Below, one piece after another: positions 26,791 through 36,625 of a stretch of 39,541 bases of DNA. Under the pieces are notes generated by a model. It was given only the letters and a program-made list of their open reading frames with translations. It searched no databases and had not been told where the DNA came from. Source of the DNA: Microcaldota archaeon (GTDB lineage: Archaea > Micrarchaeota > Micrarchaeia > Anstonellales > J096); contig JAUQPY010000029.1 of NCBI GenBank assembly GCA_030550115.1, positions 1 to 39,541 of the forward strand, in the 5' to 3' direction. How positions within the stretch are numbered: the stretch's first letter is position 1; every line of letters starts with the position of its first letter. The position numbers and the translations under genes were made by a program.

Positions 26791-28453
26791 ATAGCTGTTC
26801 TGGATCTACATTTAGAGGATATTTTCTCACAATCTCTTCCTTGGTATGTATTTTTAACAACTCCTCTACTCTATCTTTGCTGAACCTATACAGATCATCT
26901 ATTGGTTTGGATTCCATCAACCTTCGAATTACTTCCTTTATAGCTCTTTTAGTTATCCTATTTTGCCTATAGAGTTCTAAGGCATATCTTATTTGAGAGT
27001 CATCAGGTTCCCTACCCATCTCTCTACGTATCGATACTAACGTGTCTTCCAGAGTAATAGCTACAACCTTAGGATCAACCTTATTCTTCAGATCTTGATA
27101 TAGTTGGAATCTTCTATTCCATACTATCCTATTTGCAAGCTCACGATTCAATTCTCTACTAAGCTCAGATATGATCTCCTGAGGTGTAGGTAGTGGACTT
27201 AGACCATCTGGAATGTCGATCAGTGGAATATCAGTCTCTGGATACATTCTAGCAGCTCCTGGCAATGGTCTCATGAACTCTGTGGAACCATCTTTTAGAG
27301 CCTTTCTAGTCTCCTTGGGAACATAATCCATTTTAGATCTTCTGTAAATATAATTCAGAGCTTGAATTGCCCTATCAGGCCTGTCTATAACCATTACCCA
27401 TCCATCACTACCTACATGATCACCAAGATGTTTAAGATCATATTTTTCTGATTCATCACTATGTATCATTCCTTTCACTCCAGCTAGCTTACCATAATCT
27501 GATAATTCACTACCATATCTTCTCAGACCTATTGGTGTGGAAAAAATACCTCTATACCCAGGATATCTGAGTAATAATGCTCTGGAATCCTGTTTCAGGA
27601 ATTTACTGAGTTTCTGATTATTCAAAATCTTATCTGTAACATCAATAGGTTGAAATTCTGGTAAATCGTATAGACCAGAAGATTTCAATCGAGCTATCAG
27701 ATTTATCAGATCCCGCTGACGCTTTATCTCATTATCAATCCAGGTAGGTATCATCTCCAGTTCCTGAGCCCCTTTTATTTCTACTCTATTACCCCCATCA
27801 ACACTGACATTTAGATCCTGTCTTATAGTACCTATCCCCCTTGCCACATATCCAGATAATCTCAACATCAAACCTATATACTCTGCAACTCTCTTGGCTT
27901 CCTGTCCTGATGAAATGTTCGGAGATGTGGATATCTCTAGAAGAGCTATTCCTAATCTGGATAGATGATACTTCCTGTAGGATTCTGAATCCTCAAGCAG
28001 ATCAGCACTCTCCTCCTCGAGACATAAACTATCTATACCATATCTCTTACCATCGATCTCCACATATCCATCCAACCCAATCACACCGCTTCTCTGGAAA
28101 CCAGATACATTACTCCCATCAACCACAATTTTCCTCATGAATCTGATCCTCTTTGGAATGTACATATGGAAAGTTTTTGCCAATCTCACAGCAGCCTCTA
28201 TAGCCATCCTATTGGGCATATGAGGAGGTTCTTCATCCAACTCTACCAAACAGCAGCTGTTGCGATTGCCTACATATATATACTCTCTATCCTTTAGGAG
28301 CTCTAATCTTGCTGCTTCATCAAAATCCCCAATCTCAGATTTACTGAGATTTAGTTTCCTACGTATACTGAACTCTTCACTCTGATCATCAGGACTACAG
28401 TCACAGAATAGTTTCCACATCAATCGTTGATGTATCTCCAAACCTATTTTCAT
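26780..28453 (-). CDS. gatE: Glutamyl-tRNA(Gln) amidotransferase subunit E
   Basis: KIGLEIHQRLMWKLFCDCSP.., ELDEEPPHMPNRMAIEAA, GTIRQDLNVSVDGGNRVEIKGAQELEMIP, ARMYPETDIPLIDI. Confidence 0.95.
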   Translation of the reverse strand: MKIGLEIHQRLMWKLFCDCSPDDQSEEFSIRRKLNLSKSEIGDFDEAARLELLKDREYIYVGNRNSCCLVELDEEPPHMPNRMAIEAAVRLAKTFHMYIPKRIRFMRKIVVDGSNVSGFQRSGVIGLDGYVEIDGKRYGIDSLCLEEESADLLEDSESYRKYHLSRLGIALLEISTSPNISSGQEAKRVAEYIGLMLRLSGYVARGIGTIRQDLNVSVDGGNRVEIKGAQELEMIPTWIDNEIKRQRDLINLIARLKSSGLYDLPEFQPIDVTDKILNNQKLSKFLKQDSRALLLRYPGYRGIFSTPIGLRRYGSELSDYGKLAGVKGMIHSDESEKYDLKHLGDHVGSDGWVMVIDRPDRAIQALNYIYRRSKMDYVPKETRKALKDGSTEFMRPLPGAARMYPETDIPLIDIPDGLSPLPTPQEIISELSRELNRELANRIVWNRRFQLYQDLKNKVDPKVVAITLEDTLVSIRREMGREPDDSQIRYALELYRQNRITKRAIKEVIRRLMESKPIDDLYRFSKDRVEELLKIHTKEEIVRKYPLNVDPEQLFNS

Positions 28454-28478
28454 ATGGTTTAATATGTAATATGAATGC

Positions 28479-28484
28479 TTTAAA
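28479..28484. promoter_or_regulatory. Central TTTAAA TATA-like box between divergent gatE and pcn
   Basis: Centre 28481.5, 28.5 nt from 28453 (-) and 26.5 nt from 28508 (+). Confidence 0.65.
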
Positions 28485-28507
28485 AAACTGTTTATTGTAA
28501 ATAAAGC

Positions 28508-29191
28508 ATGATAAGCATAACAGAGCCAAAATCTCTGAAAAATGCTCTAAGGATGATAAAGAAAATATCTAAAGAGGCGGGAATTATAATACAGGACAAT
28601 CAGATTACTATATCAGCTCTATCCCCATCGAATGTTGCTCTAATGGAACTCAGTAAAACTTTTGAAGCGGAGACAGCAATCTTCAAGATAGAGGATGTGG
28701 GGATTTTGGAGAAATTGCTTCCAGATACAGGAGAGATAGATATGGAAATAAGCGGTAACGTTCTAAAACTTCAGATAATCTCAAAGAGAAAGAAAGGATT
28801 AGAGCTAAAGATCAGTGAATATAGTAAAATAAACCTGGATTATAACCCTAAGAATAGCTTTTTGATCTCATCTGAAGTACTCTCTGAGATAATCGAGGAT
28901 GCTGGATCAATAGGACAATATCTTACAGTGTCTCTATCTCCAGAAGCTATTCTATTCAAAGCTCAAGATGAATATGGTTCAACAAAGTATAACATAGATA
29001 TCTCCTCAGATATTAGTGAGCAAAACATCATGGAGAGTTTTGAATCCAAAGTTATGGTGAATTACTTAAGAGTGTTGAATGATATAAGCGGGGATATAAA
29101 AATCAGAATGGATCCAAATAGACCTCTTCTAGCTGAGTTTCAATATAATGGTTTTGATGGTAAGCTATACATAGCTATAGCTGGTGATTAG
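28508..29191 (+). CDS. pcn: DNA polymerase sliding clamp (PCNA)
   Basis: IIIQDNQITISALSPSNVALMELSKTFE, SKRKKGLELKISEYS, PLLAEFQYNGFDGKLYIAIAGD; archaeal PCNA length and pattern. Confidence 0.93.
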   Translation: MISITEPKSLKNALRMIKKISKEAGIIIQDNQITISALSPSNVALMELSKTFEAETAIFKIEDVGILEKLLPDTGEIDMEISGNVLKLQIISKRKKGLELKISEYSKINLDYNPKNSFLISSEVLSEIIEDAGSIGQYLTVSLSPEAILFKAQDEYGSTKYNIDISSDISEQNIMESFESKVMVNYLRVLNDISGDIKIRMDPNRPLLAEFQYNGFDGKLYIAIAGD

Positions 29192-29271
29192 TAAATTTTC
29201 CGAATTAATTTGCTTCCTATAATTAAATATTTAAATATTTTTTATCTTAATATCTTTTGGGAGGTGGTATT

Positions 29272-30114
29272 GTGAAGTTGCATATCAAGATAGAGTTGGA
29301 GAATCCGGTTGAACTCCCAAGTGATTTTCGGGGAGCAATGATGAGTTTTGTTAAATATCTAATAAATAACCCAGATATTACAAATACTAAAAATATAAAG
29401 AGGTACAACTTCACATACTTTCTGCAGAAAGCAGATACGAACGGGAAGGGAAATGAAATGTTACCCCCAATAAATAGATCCTCTGCTAACGATAAAAATG
29501 ATAACAAAAATAGAATTGAGATAAAATACATTACTCTTAAATTGAGTTTAATTGATGGAAAGATAATGTCCTCAGTACTAGATAGATTAAGTGAGTTGGG
29601 CAAATCTGGAAAATTAGAAGGGGTGAATAATGATTTCTGGTCTAAGGCGGGTAAGATAAGAATCCTTTATACTAGGCTTATGCAAGACCCTTATATAACT
29701 ACTGATACGGCAATATTTAAATCCCAATCCCCTATTGTGATTTCAAGAGCTAAATTTGATAAAAGTGCTAATAGACCCAAGAAACGACCAGAAGAGATTT
29801 ATCTAACTCCTGAGGATGGAGAAGAATGGAAAGCAGCGATTGTTCAGAGCCTATTGTATCGATATAAGCATATCTATAACAGAGAATATACCGGGGAAAT
29901 AGATATCCAGGTATTAGGATCTAGATCTAATAAATTGATGATAAAACACTATCGTGGGAGAGTGATAGGTTGGTCTGGTAAGTTCATGGTTAGAGCTAGG
30001 CCTGAAATGTTGAATTTTATAGTTAGATTTGGTATAGGTGATAGGACTGGTCAGGGATTCGGATATGTTAAACTGATCAATAGTTCACTAAATAGAAGTG
30101 GTGATATTATATGA
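29272..30114 (+). CDS. cas6: CRISPR repeat-processing endoribonuclease Cas6
   Basis: C-terminal Gly-rich loop FGIGDRTGQGFGYVKL; first gene of the cas operon. Start refined to GTG 29272 with GGAGGTG 5 nt upstream (29260-29266). Confidence 0.85.
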   Translation: MKLHIKIELENPVELPSDFRGAMMSFVKYLINNPDITNTKNIKRYNFTYFLQKADTNGKGNEMLPPINRSSANDKNDNKNRIEIKYITLKLSLIDGKIMSSVLDRLSELGKSGKLEGVNNDFWSKAGKIRILYTRLMQDPYITTDTAIFKSQSPIVISRAKFDKSANRPKKRPEEIYLTPEDGEEWKAAIVQSLLYRYKHIYNREYTGEIDIQVLGSRSNKLMIKHYRGRVIGWSGKFMVRARPEMLNFIVRFGIGDRTGQGFGYVKLINSSLNRSGDII

Positions 30115-31853
30115 ATTCACAGTCACTAAATACCAGAGAAAAATCTATGGAATTCAAACCATATGAACCTGGTTGTTCTATTAATGAACATAATGAGATC
30201 ATAGTTAAATTGATGCCTGGAGAATTCGCTATAAACGCTGCTATCTATGGGTTATTATATAACTATCACAGATTTAATGATATAAACAACTATCAGAAAG
30301 TATACTTATCTAAATTGGTCGAAGATGAAGATAATTATTTGAAAGAACAATTACAGAAGGTTATAAACGAAGATGTAAAGTTTTTAATAGATAAAAGTAA
30401 TATTGAGTTTGTAGAAGACGGTGGAGTAATAATCAATTTAACTCGTTATATTAAATTATTGTGGATTAATTATTGGATTAATTTTCTCATTCATTCTGAT
30501 AGGAATAAACAAAAGATCGATGAAATAATCTCTATTTTAAAATTATATAAAAATGAGGATTATGATAATATAATAAAAAGATCTAGTATTATCTTTGATC
30601 ATGAATCAATCGATATTTATAATAAGAAAGTAGCTAAACTCTTTAAGATCATGTTTAGAGCAAGCTTCGTAAGTAATAGCGCAGATTTTCCAAATTATTT
30701 AAGTTCAGAGAAAAATAAATCTTATAATAATAGCTATAACTACCTTACAAAATTACTAGCTCTAGCGAACCCTAAGTATTTAGATAGAAAAAACACGACT
30801 AAATGTGTATTAACTCACATTCCATTTTATAATACTTATAAACAGGAGGAATGGGGGGGTAATAGATACTTAACTTACATGATGTTTAAGTTTATAGATC
30901 CAAAAATAAAAGGAGAAGGATCAAAACCCTACGTAAATTGGAATAGATCGCCTCAGGATAAAAGATTCCCTATTTCAGATCTAACCTACTTAATAATAAT
31001 ACCACATTTTTACCTTGCTTTTAGAATAGATGATGAAGAAAATAAATATAAGTATAGATACTTTATAAATACTACATATTCATTAAAACTACTATACCAT
31101 CTTAATGAAAAATTTGAGAGATTAAGTAAACTATCAAATAACACTATCCTAACTTTACCTAAAACAATCCATATCGCTCTTAGGCTCTCAAATTTAGTGA
31201 GCTTAGGATTTGAAGTATATAAAGTTGAAAATAATAATATACAAAGATTTTATATATCCCCTTTAGTGATAAATCTACTCTCAAACTCAAGACTCATAAC
31301 AGCCCTTAAATCTGTGAAGGAGGAAAGTTTAATTGAAATTGTTATGGATTGTATATTAAATGAAAACTTTAATAAGATGAAATATTTAATTTATGAAAAA
31401 CTTAAGGATTATTTGAAGAACTCTTCACAAACAAACAATCCACATTTAATAAGAAATTTAATTAAAATATATAGAGAAATAGTATTTCAGATATATGAAT
31501 ATCGTGATCTTGATACTGGGGGTGGTAAAAATATGAAGGAGACAAGACCAATTTCCCAAGGTAGGTTCTACAATAGTCTAAAAAATCAAGAATGGCTGAA
31601 AGAAGTCCTAAAAAATTCTAGTTATCAATTATTAGAAGCAGCTAGAACAGAAAACTGGGAGAGAGTGGGTTATCTAATATCAAGAGCAATGATTATTACT
31701 GGTGAAAAAACATATGAATTGATAAATTTACTTAATATGTTACCTCCTGAAGATGAATTACAAGCTGAAGTGTTAAAAATATCTATATACAATTTGTTGG
31801 TTGCGTTAAATAGTGAACTTGTTGATACTTCTACTCAAGGTGAGGGGCAATGA
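30111..31853 (+). CDS. cas8b: Type I-B-like large subunit Cas8 (Cst1/Cas8b-like by position)
   Basis: Position between cas6 and cas7, 580 aa, ATGA coupling; helical C-terminal segment. Sequence alone is divergent. Confidence 0.65.
   Translation: MNSQSLNTREKSMEFKPYEPGCSINEHNEIIVKLMPGEFAINAAIYGLLYNYHRFNDINNYQKVYLSKLVEDEDNYLKEQLQKVINEDVKFLIDKSNIEFVEDGGVIINLTRYIKLLWINYWINFLIHSDRNKQKIDEIISILKLYKNEDYDNIIKRSSIIFDHESIDIYNKKVAKLFKIMFRASFVSNSADFPNYLSSEKNKSYNNSYNYLTKLLALANPKYLDRKNTTKCVLTHIPFYNTYKQEEWGGNRYLTYMMFKFIDPKIKGEGSKPYVNWNRSPQDKRFPISDLTYLIIIPHFYLAFRIDDEENKYKYRYFINTTYSLKLLYHLNEKFERLSKLSNNTILTLPKTIHIALRLSNLVSLGFEVYKVENNNIQRFYISPLVINLLSNSRLITALKSVKEESLIEIVMDCILNENFNKMKYLIYEKLKDYLKNSSQTNNPHLIRNLIKIYREIVFQIYEYRDLDTGGGKNMKETRPISQGRFYNSLKNQEWLKEVLKNSSYQLLEAARTENWERVGYLISRAMIITGEKTYELINLLNMLPPEDELQAEVLKISIYNLLVALNSELVDTSTQGEGQ
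31518..31535 (+). promoter_or_regulatory. Internal Shine-Dalgarno (GGGGGTGG) and ATG within cas8
   Basis: GGGGGTGG at 31518-31525, 7-nt spacer, in-frame ATG at 31533. Confidence 0.55.
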
Positions 31854-32851
31854 AGATGCAGGCTCTTGGTATAACCGTTCTATATCCAGAAGTACCAGCT
31901 CTAAACAGATCTGAAAATCAGGGAAACATCCTAGTTCTAAAGAGAATAGGAGATTTTGTCTACATCAGTAGACAGGCAATGAGGTACTATCTATGGAATA
32001 CTCTAAAAACAGGTTTTGGATGGAAAGAAACAAAAGTAACCATTGAAGATAGAGTAGTACAGTTCTCTATTGAAGAAATTACTGAAGAATTGCTATCATT
32101 TGGTTTTATGGTTGCTAGAAAAAAATCTAAAACTAGAAAAGACCAAGCTGAAAGCGATAAAGAATCAAATCAAAAAGGAGAACAGATCACTAGAAAAGCA
32201 GCAGTATCTATGACTGATGGAGAATTTCTGAACAGGTATCTGGGTGAGATATCTTTCAATACAAATCATGATTTACTTAAAAGGCCTAAAGATGCAAATG
32301 CAGATCCTAAAGATGCAAATGCAGATCCAAATCCTTCACCATATCAAAAGGAAGAACATAGAGGTATCTTGAGATGGAGTGTAGTTATTGATGTGAATAG
32401 ATTGTGTAAGATTGAAGATAAATGGAGAGGTGTATTAAAGCAAGAACAGATTGCACAGATTGAGGATGATGATAATAGAGATAAGTTTATAAATAAAATA
32501 GTAAATGATATTCTAACAGCAATCCAAGAAGGAATTATCTATCATGTAGGAGGGAAAAATGAACCATTAACACCTATTGCAACATTTGTATATAAAGTAA
32601 GTATCCCTTCTCCATTATTGCATAATGTGGTTTATGCAAATTTAGAGGACGGTGATAAATACGTAGTAAATTTAGATGATGTAGAAAAGTTTGCAAGTAA
32701 GAACATATATTTTGGGGACTATAAACAGAATCTTAGAGTTAGACTATTAGACTTTAAAGTTGTGAATAAAAAATCAGATCCACCAATTTATACTAACAAC
32801 AGGATACAGGTAAAAATAAATAGTAAGGATGGTGTAATAGAATTTGTATAG
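31850..32851 (+). CDS. cas7: Cas7 (DevR/Cst2-type backbone subunit)
   Basis: LGITVLYPEVPALNRSENQGNILVLKRIGDFVYISRQAMRYYLWNTL, AAVSMTDGEFLNRYLGEISFNT. Confidence 0.85.
   Translation: MKMQALGITVLYPEVPALNRSENQGNILVLKRIGDFVYISRQAMRYYLWNTLKTGFGWKETKVTIEDRVVQFSIEEITEELLSFGFMVARKKSKTRKDQAESDKESNQKGEQITRKAAVSMTDGEFLNRYLGEISFNTNHDLLKRPKDANADPKDANADPNPSPYQKEEHRGILRWSVVIDVNRLCKIEDKWRGVLKQEQIAQIEDDDNRDKFINKIVNDILTAIQEGIIYHVGGKNEPLTPIATFVYKVSIPSPLLHNVVYANLEDGDKYVVNLDDVEKFASKNIYFGDYKQNLRVRLLDFKVVNKKSDPPIYTNNRIQVKINSKDGVIEFV
32285..32326 (+). repeat. In-frame 21-nt tandem duplication within cas7 (PKDANAD x2)
   Basis: CCTAAAGATGCAAATGCAGAT repeated exactly at 32285-32305 and 32306-32326. Confidence 0.95.
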
Positions 32852-32860
32852 AGATTAAAC

Positions 32861-33775
32861 ATGGAGGAAGTTGTAAGGATCTCTGCGTTTCAGCCTAGAG
32901 CAAATTATAGAATGCCGCTAACAGTAACTCATAGAATAACCTATACTTTTCTACCAATATCAACAGCAATAGGGTTTATAGCGAATTTAATAGGTTATAA
33001 TCAATGGAACACATCAGAGGAGAGAAGAGAGAAATTTCTAGAAATTTTAAGATATAGTAAGATAGGTATAATCACCTCTTATGAAATTGTAGAAATTGAT
33101 AAGAATTACTGGTTTAGAAATCCGGCTAAGCAGAGTAATAGAGAGGAGGATAAGCGTTCTGATCATCAGGGGACCAAGAGTAGTAGAGGATCCAATAAAA
33201 ATGGCGGATATGATTTTCCTATGATAGACCCTTTACCCGTTTATAATCTAAGAAATGTAATGAATATTATATATGTGGGTGGAAAATTAAAAGATGAACT
33301 AAAGCAGATTATAGATGATAGGGGAATTTTCAAGGAACATAGGTATATAGGTCCTCTGAATATTGGTAGGGCAGAAGATTTAATAACAGCAATAGAATTT
33401 AAATTTATTAAATTAGAGAGATTGGATAGTAAATTCAGTAATGAACCTATTGTTTTAAATGATCCAATGAGAAGAGAAAATTACTCTTTTATTAAATATT
33501 TGAAAATTAGTCCAAGACATACAGCAATGTTGGTCGATACTAGAGAGCTTAAGTATGAGGATGCATTAGTGAAGAAGAACGTTCAAAGTATTCCAGCAGT
33601 ATTCAAAATATCGCAAGATGATGGTTCTAGAACTAACATTTACATCAATTCATTAATTTTAGTAGATTATATCCCTACAAATTCAGAAGCTAAAACAATT
33701 ATTGAATATAAAAATCTGTTTTACGATGCTGAATATTCCAATCCAGTATATCTCTATAATCTGAATGTAATATAG
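32861..33775 (+). CDS. cas5: Cas5 (type I-B)
   Basis: RISAFQPRANYRMPLTVTHRITYTFLPISTAIGFIANLIG, N-terminal RAMP-type Cas5 pattern; position. Confidence 0.82.
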   Translation: MEEVVRISAFQPRANYRMPLTVTHRITYTFLPISTAIGFIANLIGYNQWNTSEERREKFLEILRYSKIGIITSYEIVEIDKNYWFRNPAKQSNREEDKRSDHQGTKSSRGSNKNGGYDFPMIDPLPVYNLRNVMNIIYVGGKLKDELKQIIDDRGIFKEHRYIGPLNIGRAEDLITAIEFKFIKLERLDSKFSNEPIVLNDPMRRENYSFIKYLKISPRHTAMLVDTRELKYEDALVKKNVQSIPAVFKISQDDGSRTNIYINSLILVDYIPTNSEAKTIIEYKNLFYDAEYSNPVYLYNLNVI

Positions 33776-33784
33776 GTGATAAAA

Positions 33785-36625
33785 ATGGAAGATGAAATAC
33801 TAGCAAAGAGTCTTAAAGAAGGGAGAAAAATTACTCTCAAAGAACATACAGAAGATGTGTATAGAATTGCCCGCAAATTGTTGGATATGGATTTTTCAAG
33901 TAACCCTCCTCAATATCTAAAGATTATTGTAGAACTAGCAGCTTTACTACATGATATTGGTAAAGTTGATCCAGTGATGCAGAACATATTGAGTAAAAAC
34001 ATAAGATCAGATTCAAGAAGAATAGATCATGCTTTAATTTCATATCTATTGATAGATAAAAATAATTTTATTAACTATATAAGAAGCCTAAACATACAAG
34101 ATAGAGATATAGATCCGTATAAGATATATGCAGCAGTATCTAGAGCAGTAGTGTTTCATCATTTTAGAAATAGCTATTTAACTACAACAAAACAAAGATT
34201 CCTCAGATTAGTTCAAGAAAACAATGACAAAAATATTCAAGAAGAAGAGAAGACATATATAGATGATACAATCTTGGATAAGTTAAAATTAACTCTGCAA
34301 TCGATTGTTGATTCTGTTAATGATGATAAATCTATAAAGTATAATGTTAATGATATTCTAGTAAAAGATACTGCTGTTCTATCCAGAGTAATAAATAATT
34401 TACCAGATGTATCTAGAATGATATTCAGGCTCAAAGGTGAATTAAATATCTATTATAGCTTATATGATCACGTAGATTATTCTATGTATAGAGAACAGAT
34501 AGGTACAGATTATACATTAAAATATGAATACATCTATCCTTTAGGATTATTAATGAGAGCTGATGCTTTAGCATCTTGGGCAGAAGAGAACTTAGGTCAA
34601 GATTCAATTCAAAAAGTAATACAAGATATAAAGCCATCTAACCTATCGACTCAAAACATTTCAAAACAATTTAATAATCGTATAATTTGGCAGCAGAAGT
34701 TAGTCAACATAATTCAAGAGTTTGTGGATAAAAATCAAATAAAATTAAGAGGTGTAATATTAATTGCCCCTACAGGAGTAGGAAAGAGTGAATTCGCTTT
34801 CTATCTAGCTAGTATGTTGAGACTTAATAAAATAATATATACTTTACCAATTAGATCTGCTATAGATGCTTTATATTGGAGATTTAAGGATAAATATAAA
34901 TACGAAGATTCAGTAGATCTAATACATTCAACAAGTTACTTATCAAAATATCAATTTATAGAATCGGATATGGATGATATGATTTGGGACGGCATTAATA
35001 CTGAGTATCTTCTTACACTTAGAGAAACTGAGGAAATTGGGAGACAATTTGTAAAACCCATATTATTTGCTACAGGAGATCAGATCTATCCAGCAGCTTT
35101 GAGATATCCTAGATTTGAGACAGTATACTCCTTACTAAAGAATGCGCTATTAGTTAATGATGAATTACAACAATATACACCATCTCAAATAGGAATTTTA
35201 CTGAACATGTTATATGATGTTAAAAATATGGGTGGATATTTCTTGTTTATGACAGCTACCATACCTATGAAAATAGAAGATTTGAAAGGATTGATTGAAG
35301 AAGATTTTCAAGTGATTGAATTAGGTGACGATCTAGATATTAAAGATATTGATACAACCAAGGAAGCAGTTCTACTAATAAACACAACAAAGTTAGTAGA
35401 TAAATATCATGATCTAGAAGATCTTAAAATCGCATTAAACAATAGTAGTAAAATTCACAATATAACTACCATAATGATAGATAATTCTGATCAAGAAGAT
35501 AAAAAATATGAAGAGAAGGATTATTTAAATGATGTATATAATAAATTACGCGATCATATATTAAATCTTATTAAAGAAAGAAAAGTATCAAGATTTTTAA
35601 TAATTATGAATACTGTAAAGAGAGCTCAATGCCTATATGAAAAATTAGAAGGAGATAGCAATTTTAAAGATTTCAAAAAAATGCTATTGCATAGTAGGTA
35701 TACTAATAGAGACAGAGCTGAGTTGTCAAAAAGTTTAATTAATTGTATGAACAATAGATCTGAACAGAGTGAAAATAAAACTGATGGGAATAGAATTATT
35801 GCAATAACCACACAAGTAGTTGAAGCATCATTAGATATAGATGCAGATATTCTATTCACAGAAGTTGCTCCTATAGAGAATTTAATTCAAAGGATGGGAA
35901 GAATTAATCGACATAAAGTATTCAAGGAGTCTGATAGAGACTTTCAGCAGAAACAACCAAACATATTCATAATTTTACCTGAAAATACTAAAAATATACG
36001 CTGGTTGTATAGACCTTATGGGTCTATTATTGCTAATATTATAGATTTTCTAAAAGAGAACTCTAGTGAATTTTTAGGCTCCCCAATAAGTTTTGAGAAT
36101 AAACTTAAATTGGTAAAAAAATTCTATAAAACTTACAGTGAAAATAATAATACTAAAAAGAGCAAGGAGATTAAATGGACTTATGAGAATTATTATCTTC
36201 AGATTGAGGAATCTATAGAATATATTAGAAGTGGTGGGGGTGCGTTAGACCGAGATGATGCGCAAAATATATTTAGACCTGTTTTAACTGAAAGAGTGAT
36301 ACCTAGATCTCTAGTAAAAGAACTTATAAATGATATAAAAGATGCAATTGAGAAAAATAAAGAAGATAGTATTTTTAACATAATCTCTGATTATGAAATC
36401 TCTGTTCATAGATATGTTATAAAGCGAGATATGATACAAGATACTGAGAGTGTTTTAAGAGAAGAATTAGATGGGAAGGAAGTAATACCTAATGATATAA
36501 AAAATAGGATTATTTCACTTCTTAAAAAATATGAAATTAAAATTATAAACGCAAAATATGACGGTAAGGGTAAAGGTTTGGTATTGGCAGATGAAGATGA
36601 TTCTAAAGATCCTATAATGATATGA
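33785..36625 (+). CDS. cas3: Cas3 (fused HD nuclease + helicase)
   Basis: LLHDIGKVDP (HD), IAPTGVGKSEFAFYLA (Walker A), LVNDELQQY (motif II), FMTATIP, TTQVVEASLDIDADILFTEVAPIENLIQRMGRINR. Start refined from 33776 to ATG 33785 after AGGTGAT. Confidence 0.95.
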   Translation: MEDEILAKSLKEGRKITLKEHTEDVYRIARKLLDMDFSSNPPQYLKIIVELAALLHDIGKVDPVMQNILSKNIRSDSRRIDHALISYLLIDKNNFINYIRSLNIQDRDIDPYKIYAAVSRAVVFHHFRNSYLTTTKQRFLRLVQENNDKNIQEEEKTYIDDTILDKLKLTLQSIVDSVNDDKSIKYNVNDILVKDTAVLSRVINNLPDVSRMIFRLKGELNIYYSLYDHVDYSMYREQIGTDYTLKYEYIYPLGLLMRADALASWAEENLGQDSIQKVIQDIKPSNLSTQNISKQFNNRIIWQQKLVNIIQEFVDKNQIKLRGVILIAPTGVGKSEFAFYLASMLRLNKIIYTLPIRSAIDALYWRFKDKYKYEDSVDLIHSTSYLSKYQFIESDMDDMIWDGINTEYLLTLRETEEIGRQFVKPILFATGDQIYPAALRYPRFETVYSLLKNALLVNDELQQYTPSQIGILLNMLYDVKNMGGYFLFMTATIPMKIEDLKGLIEEDFQVIELGDDLDIKDIDTTKEAVLLINTTKLVDKYHDLEDLKIALNNSSKIHNITTIMIDNSDQEDKKYEEKDYLNDVYNKLRDHILNLIKERKVSRFLIIMNTVKRAQCLYEKLEGDSNFKDFKKMLLHSRYTNRDRAELSKSLINCMNNRSEQSENKTDGNRIIAITTQVVEASLDIDADILFTEVAPIENLIQRMGRINRHKVFKESDRDFQQKQPNIFIILPENTKNIRWLYRPYGSIIANIIDFLKENSSEFLGSPISFENKLKLVKKFYKTYSENNNTKKSKEIKWTYENYYLQIEESIEYIRSGGGALDRDDAQNIFRPVLTERVIPRSLVKELINDIKDAIEKNKEDSIFNIISDYEISVHRYVIKRDMIQDTESVLREELDGKEVIPNDIKNRIISLLKKYEIKIINAKYDGKGKGLVLADEDDSKDPIMI

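Noticed and set aside
27841-28140. 99-aa plus-strand ORF within gatE
   Set aside because: Antisense to a confidently identified gatE.
29247-29603. 118-aa minus-strand ORF over cas6
   Set aside because: Antisense shadow; cas6 has SD, start and motif support.
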